From NCBI GenBank assembly GCA_023678885.1, contig CM042965.1, forward strand, positions 33,709,777 through 33,773,776: 64,000 bases of DNA. Reading direction: 5' to 3'. The stretch is from Pogostemon cablin (taxonomy: Eukaryota > Streptophyta > Magnoliopsida > Lamiales > Lamiaceae). A program made the position numbers and the translations under genes. The notes beneath the pieces were generated by a model that saw only the letters and a program-made list of their open reading frames with translations, was not told the origin of the DNA and did no database searches. Positions 59,422 to 64,000 of the stretch are shown piece after piece. Position 1 is the first letter of the stretch. Each line of letters starts with the position of its first letter.

Positions 59422-62400
59422 CTAAAAGACCCTATTTTCTACTGGTTCAACAAAGTGATCAACTATATTTGCTCGATATTCTGCAGCATCTTCTTCAGAA
59501 AGTATCCCCATTTTCACATCTTCACCTTTCATAAAGCTTTCAATAAGCATGCATACTATCACCCCACAATCCAAAGAGGTATCTGATTGTTGAATGCAAT
59601 CCTCCACTACAACTTTGTTCCTTGCAGATTTAATGAACTGGTGTCTTGGCTTACTCGATAGCAACTGCTGAACAACAAGATTCTCAACATATTCAACCTG
59701 CCAAATCACAACAATGAAAACAACAATATGAACTTTAACAATCCAGGGAATAATCTAATATAGCAACATGTTTTCTAATAAAATGCTGCTCTAACCAGAA
59801 TCTTGGAGTTCTTCAAGTTATTATCTGAATTTGGTCTTCTCGGTTTCATTGAATTGAAAAACTGCCAAACGCATTTGCTCAAGTCAAGCTTAATGACTGT
59901 CCAGTGGTCAGTTGTGCTTAAAACAGGGAACACCAAGGCATCTCTTTTGATTGCTTCATCTATATGTGCGTCAACAAAGCTACCTAGTATTTTGCTTCTA
60001 CTATTTTGATTACGCTTAATAAGTTCCTGCATATTTAAAAATAAATACTATTAAATCGACTACTTGCAAAACATAAAGTAATTCACTTCCAATTTTAGTA
60101 AATGATATGCAATAGTATCATCCAACTCTTACCAAACAACATGAAGAAAATACATAGGGCAAATTTTGGCATCCAGCACGTTGATATTTTAGATGCGTTA
60201 ATTCAGCCCAACCATCAATCACCTACAAAATACAACAACAATAGCTGCGTCATTGTGCAAATCAGAAGTAAAAATTACTTTCTACTTTAAATCTTACATT
60301 GTCTGGAATCCTCTTGCCTTCTAAAATATCAACGATATTGTTGGTAGTAACATCACCCAATGTGTTATTCGCCCAACAACACATCCTGAAAAAAAGAAGC
60401 AAATTCAGATTCAATATTGATAATTCAACCATTTTTTGTAGCTTTATCTTACCCTTCATCTCCTGCTTCCCAACGCTCTTTAATGGTTTTCAATACTGCA
60501 TCTCTAGTCCTTGTCACAGCCAATAACTTTTCATTTAACTTTAAGGTGCCACTGTTTTGTTGGTGATGGAGCGGGGATCCTTCATCACTGCCCTCATTAA
60601 TTTCAGTTATTTCTACCTTATTCATCTCCGGTGACATTTTCTTCTGGGCTCTATTGCCTTTTGTTGTCCTACGTTTCACTCTACGCACCAATGTGCTAGG
60701 AGATGCTTTTTCTTTAGCTTTTAGCTTGCGCACCTCAGCCTGTAACTTCTCATTCTCAACTACCAATTCTTCGTTCAGTTTTTGAGCTTTGTGGAGATTC
60801 TCGACTGCAGTGATTTGTTCAATATTTTCTTCTTTTTCATAAACTTGTGCCATTGACTCCTCCACTTTAGCTTCCAACTGCTTTCGAAGATTTGCATTTT
60901 CCTCGTTCAGCCTCAAAATTTCTATATCTTTCTTCATTAAAATTTTTGCAATATCTTCCTTGGCTGGATAACTTTCTTGTTGGACACTTGACTCCATCCC
61001 TGGAAATCGTGTAGGAGTATCTTCAAATGTGGTTGTTAACTTCTCCTACAAAAAAAAAACAAGAAAAATTGAAATATGTAATCACATGTTAAAAAAATCA
61101 GAATGCATAAGATCTGATTTTTAGACAATAAGTTAACTATAAACCAATTCAAATTTTACTCTTTTCGCTGGAGTTTCCTCTTGCGATAAACCCAAACTGA
61201 ATGATGGCATGTCCATGATGACTTCTTGAACCATAGGAGATTTTGATTTGCGCTTTAAGGATTTGTTAATTAAATCGCTAGCGTCCTCATTCATTCCTTC
61301 TGCAGACTTGAATTCTGAACTTTCTCCTTTTGTGCAGCCTGAGTCCTCATGAACAATACTCTCATATTTTTTAATGATTTCTTCCTCCTCAGAAGTTGGA
61401 CTCAACGTAACTTCACTCACCTGTTATGAATTCAGTATAAAGATAACATAAAAAATCATATAAGTATACTGAAACACAGTTATAAACCCATTGAATTTTA
61501 CATTCTTATATAGAGATCACTTACCTCTATCATATTTAATTTTTCATGCTGAAGCAGGGCATTGTGTAGTTCGTTCAAGTTCCACTTTAACAGCCGTGGG
61601 AATAGAAAGCCTTCATGAGGACCAACCAAATTTGTGTGCTCACAAATCCAAAACTAGAAAAGTAAAAATAAAATCATTTATCAAAGAAATAAGATACTAA
61701 GTGTTATATTTTAATATTAGCATAATTCAAAAAACATACATACTGGCAGTAGCATAGCACAGCCTCCTATTCTTAAGTTCTTGGTTGCCTTTATATGACT
61801 TTTCAGCATTTCAATGATATAATTGTTCCAGTCATAGCTACAAAGCACACTTATGTCCTCCATGGTAGCTGTAAGATGCCACGACATCGATCCATTTTTG
61901 CAAGGAGCTAGTAAGGTTGAGAAGAGGTAGCATGTGACTAGTCTTGCCATATCTTTGCTCCTATGGGTGTCATCTCTAGCCAGCACTTCTTTCATTTTAT
62001 CCATTATTACAGACGGGTATAGCACACCTTTTTGTTCTTTCTCTTTGAAGCATCTAATCACCCAAGGAGATAAAGGGCAATCATATTCTCTCAGTGGAAC
62101 TACTTTTGAGCCACCACCAATCCCAAATACAATCTGAACATCCACCTTAGATAAGAACAATTTTTTTCCACCAATAACAAACGAACCTGATTTTTTATCG
62201 TACCTTTGCAATATTTTTACAAAATCACATTCCCACTTCCTTAGATATTTCTTTGAATAATCACTGGTGGTTTTTCTAATGGAATCAAATAAAACCCAAA
62301 ACGGTGTCCTTCTTATCTCCTCTAAATCTTTTTCTATGTAGCTTAATGAGTTTATGGATTTTATAGCAGCTCTTATATTACTTCTAAAAAGGCTTCCTTT

Positions 62401-63745
62401 TGAACTTGCTTTCACAGTACCTATTTGTGATGCAAAATATGTTCATGCAATTTGTGAGAGATCAATGACGCATGGGTGCGAGTGGTTCATCAAAGTAATC
62501 TATTTCAATCAGATATATCAATTAGCACAAATATAAAGTAATTTGCATAAAATAAAATCTGGAGAAAGCATGTGCTCAAACATAAAATTGTTGGAAAACT
62601 CATATTTTTCATTATTTAATATGTTAGTAATTTTCATAGAAATGTGCGAAAACATTTTGCAAATATGAAATTTGCACAATTTAATCAATTTTGCACAATT
62701 TTCTATGTGGAGTTGAATTGCATGTAAAAGAGGACTTAGATTAAGAAATGTGCAAAAATCAAACTTGCACAATTTAATCAATTTTGCACAATTTCCTATA
62801 TGGACTTGGAATACGTGTGAGAGGTTCTCGATTAAGAAATGTGCAAAAAAATGTGCAAATCTCAATTCTTCACAATTTAATCAATTTTGCACAATTCTCT
62901 ACATGGACTTGGAATTCATGTAAAAAAAGGACTTAGGTTAAGAAATGTGCAAAAATCATTATTTGCACCATTTAATCAAAATTTGCACAATTTACTCAAA
63001 TTTGCACAATTTCTTATGTGGACTAAGAATACGTGATAATAAGATCTCGATTCAGAATTGTGCAAAACTATTGTGCAAAAACAATATTTGCATAATTTAA
63101 TCAATTTTACACTAATACTGAAACATAAATTTTAAAAATCAGAACTGGTCCAGATTTGCAAAGGAACCAAATTGTTCAAAAATTATCAAGAGGGAAAATG
63201 TAGACAAACAGTACCAACATATATCCATACAGCCCAAGAAAATATGATTCATGGTATTAAAAAAACAAGCACCAGTCACTCATACATCAAAACGGGTATC
63301 AAGTTTTTCTCTACCGTCATCAAAAGGGATATTCACATCACACTTTATGAATATACTAAAAACATAGCTAACAAACATAATTTAAGTCCAAATATGCTCA
63401 GTTATTATTATAGTACTAAAATTTAACATTAAATTTCATAATAAACTCACCAAAGCAGTTAATTGGGCTAGGAATCCCACTTTTTGGCAAATCATCTTTA
63501 CGCCGACTTGTCCTTGATGTACCAAATTCTTCAAAATCAGAATCTTCTGATAATATTGGTTTCTTCCCTGTTTATATGTAAATAATATTTAAAAAAATCA
63601 GTGTTAGATACACAATAATATAAAATTAAATATAGATGATTGTTTATAAACAACCTTTAGCTTTAGACTTTGGTGAGGTTACTGCTGCAATGTTTTTAGC
63701 TGATTTTGCCCTCTGTTTTTTATTAGCATGAAATCTCTGCCTCAT
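59422..63745 (-). CDS. Ulp1-like (C48 peptidase) protein of the MULE, 10 exons, 855 aa, intact
   Basis: Joined from exons 63745-63655, 63567-63451, 62420-61744, 61653-61525, 61420-61145, 61045-60453, 60385-60298, 60222-60133, 60026-59796 and 59697-59422. All introns have GT and AG borders and consistent phases. Residues 1-30 are basic (MRQRFHANKKQRAK), a possible nuclear signal. Residues 70-340 carry a region like DUF1985, with FWVLFDSIRK and FLSKVDVQIVFGIGGG. About 458-540 is a coiled coil, followed by basic RRVKRRTTKGNRAQKK. The C-terminal 170 residues are a Ulp1-type domain with H728 in STTDHWTVIKLDL, FFNSM, Q801 and C808 in SLDCGVIVC. The position that usually holds the catalytic Asp is Asn (N745). 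Family members can cleave SUMO-like conjugates, but the role in MULEs is unknown. Intron 2 holds a minisatellite and a transposase-derived piece. An additional upstream exon is possible. Confidence 0.88.
62428..62495 (+). repeat. Exact 68-bp copy of transposase exon sequence in the Ulp1-like intron 2
   Basis: Identical at all 68 positions to 55440-55507, in the same + orientation, which is antisense to the Ulp1-like gene. It encodes the DAKYVHAICERSMTHGCEWF segment of the transposase. It ends 7 bp before the splice acceptor of exon 3 (62421-62422). Flanks on both sides are unrelated to the transposase. Confidence 0.97.
62641..63115. repeat. Minisatellite of about five 91-113-bp units with TTTGCACAATTT motifs
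   Basis: Units start with AAATGTGCAAAAA near 62641, 62746, 62837, 62943 and 63056. Each holds TTTGCACAATTTAATCAATT and TATGTGGACTTGGAAT-type segments. The TTGCACAA motif and its inverse TTGTGCAA recur many times, so hairpins are possible. It lies in intron 2 of the Ulp1-like gene. Confidence 0.88.
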
Positions 63746-64000
63746 TTTGTGCCTTTACATAAAAGAAAAACCAAGATATCTCAAATTTAATCACCATGAA
63801 TACAGATTTTAGAGTAGTTAAAAAAATTATAAAAAATATGGTGAAAATTGCACAAGAAAGTACACGACTAAGTTATAAGGCTTACAAACACTACAGTTTA
63901 GTGTAAACTAACTTATCTTCTAAGCCTAAACATCCAAAGATATATTTTAAACATAATATCTACAATTATATTACAAAACATGTCAGGCCCTCCTTAACTA
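63746..64000. other. Upstream region of the Ulp1-like gene, window edge
   Basis: AT-rich with no exon recognised. A possible acceptor (ATGTAAAG before GCACAAAATG on the minus strand) suggests that a leader intron might continue out of the window. No MULE right terminus is seen. Confidence 0.4.

Larger units (their letters stand above)
54350..64000. mobile_element. Large Mutator-like element (MULE) with transposase and Ulp1-like genes; right end outside the window
   Basis: The left terminus is called at GGGTTTATTACTATTGGATA by alignment with the two short 9-bp-TSD elements: seven bases, TTACTA, a GGTACA/GGATACA motif, then ACCTTAAATACTATTAGATACA, where they have ACCCCTAATTATTACTAGATACA. The preceding 9 bases are AAGAAAAAA. 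Inside are an intact transposase gene (+) and an intact Ulp1-like gene (-), tail to tail. MULEs carrying a Ulp1-type peptidase with a DUF1985-like region are known in plants (KI/Kaonashi and CUMULE types). The right terminus was not found up to 64000, so the length exceeds 9.65 kb if the call is right. Confidence 0.75.

Noticed and set aside
62641..63115. CRISPR-like array
   Set aside because: Repeats are long, diverged and have no constant spacer pattern, and the genome is a plant nuclear one. It is an intronic minisatellite.

Overview
The window is nuclear DNA of a flowering plant, most likely a eudicot. It has multi-exon genes with GT/AG introns, very AT-rich spacers, many small transposons with CTCCCTCCGTCCC-type ends (Stowaway-like MITEs), long AT/AC/TTA microsatellites and plant-type Copia, CACTA, Helitron, LINE, hAT and Mutator sequences. 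Repeat style and gene content would fit an asterid such as a Lamiales species, but nothing here fixes the species.

Left part (1-26 kb), host genes in a MITE-rich setting. A PLAC8/DUF2985 membrane protein (7901-9604, + strand, with a leader intron) is followed by a MEKK-like MAP kinase kinase kinase (11304-12557, + strand). A 1.4-kb solo-LTR-like block starts about 120 bp after the kinase stop. A long repeat-derived spacer follows. It contains a broken HSP70 C-terminal fragment (20206-20662) joined to a truncated MITE. A complete 12-exon gene for the CCR4-NOT subunit CNOT11 (21135-26083, - strand, 430 aa when joined) closes this part.

Middle part (26-54 kb), no intact host gene seen. From 29.4 to 38.4 kb there is a tandem segmental duplication. 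Its repeat unit holds an hAT-like element, exon remnants of a WAT1/EamA transporter gene and several copies of that gene's promoter. Unit 2 received three later insertions (a MITE, an hAT-like element and a 5'-truncated LINE), and unit 1 preserves the empty site of each. From 39.5 to about 51.7 kb is a nested stack: a decayed Helitron RPA/helicase region cut by a Copia-type LTR fragment, which is cut by a CACTA element carrying a broken Transposase_24 gene. Two short Mutator-type elements with exact 9-bp target duplications (39031-39449 and 49005-49566) lie just upstream of and within this stack.

Right part (54.35 kb to the window end): the most notable structure, a large Mutator-like element with two genes pointing at each other. 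On the + strand is a 721-aa MULE transposase (3 exons, DDE residues, SWIM zinc finger, AT-hook-like tail). On the - strand is an 855-aa Ulp1-like protein (10 exons, DUF1985-like region, coiled coil, C48 peptidase domain). Both reading frames join without any stop or frameshift, so the element may be recent or active. Its left terminus resembles the termini of the two short 9-bp-TSD elements, so those are probably its non-autonomous relatives. An exact 68-bp piece of the transposase exon sits in intron 2 of the Ulp1-like gene. The right terminus was not found and probably lies beyond the window.
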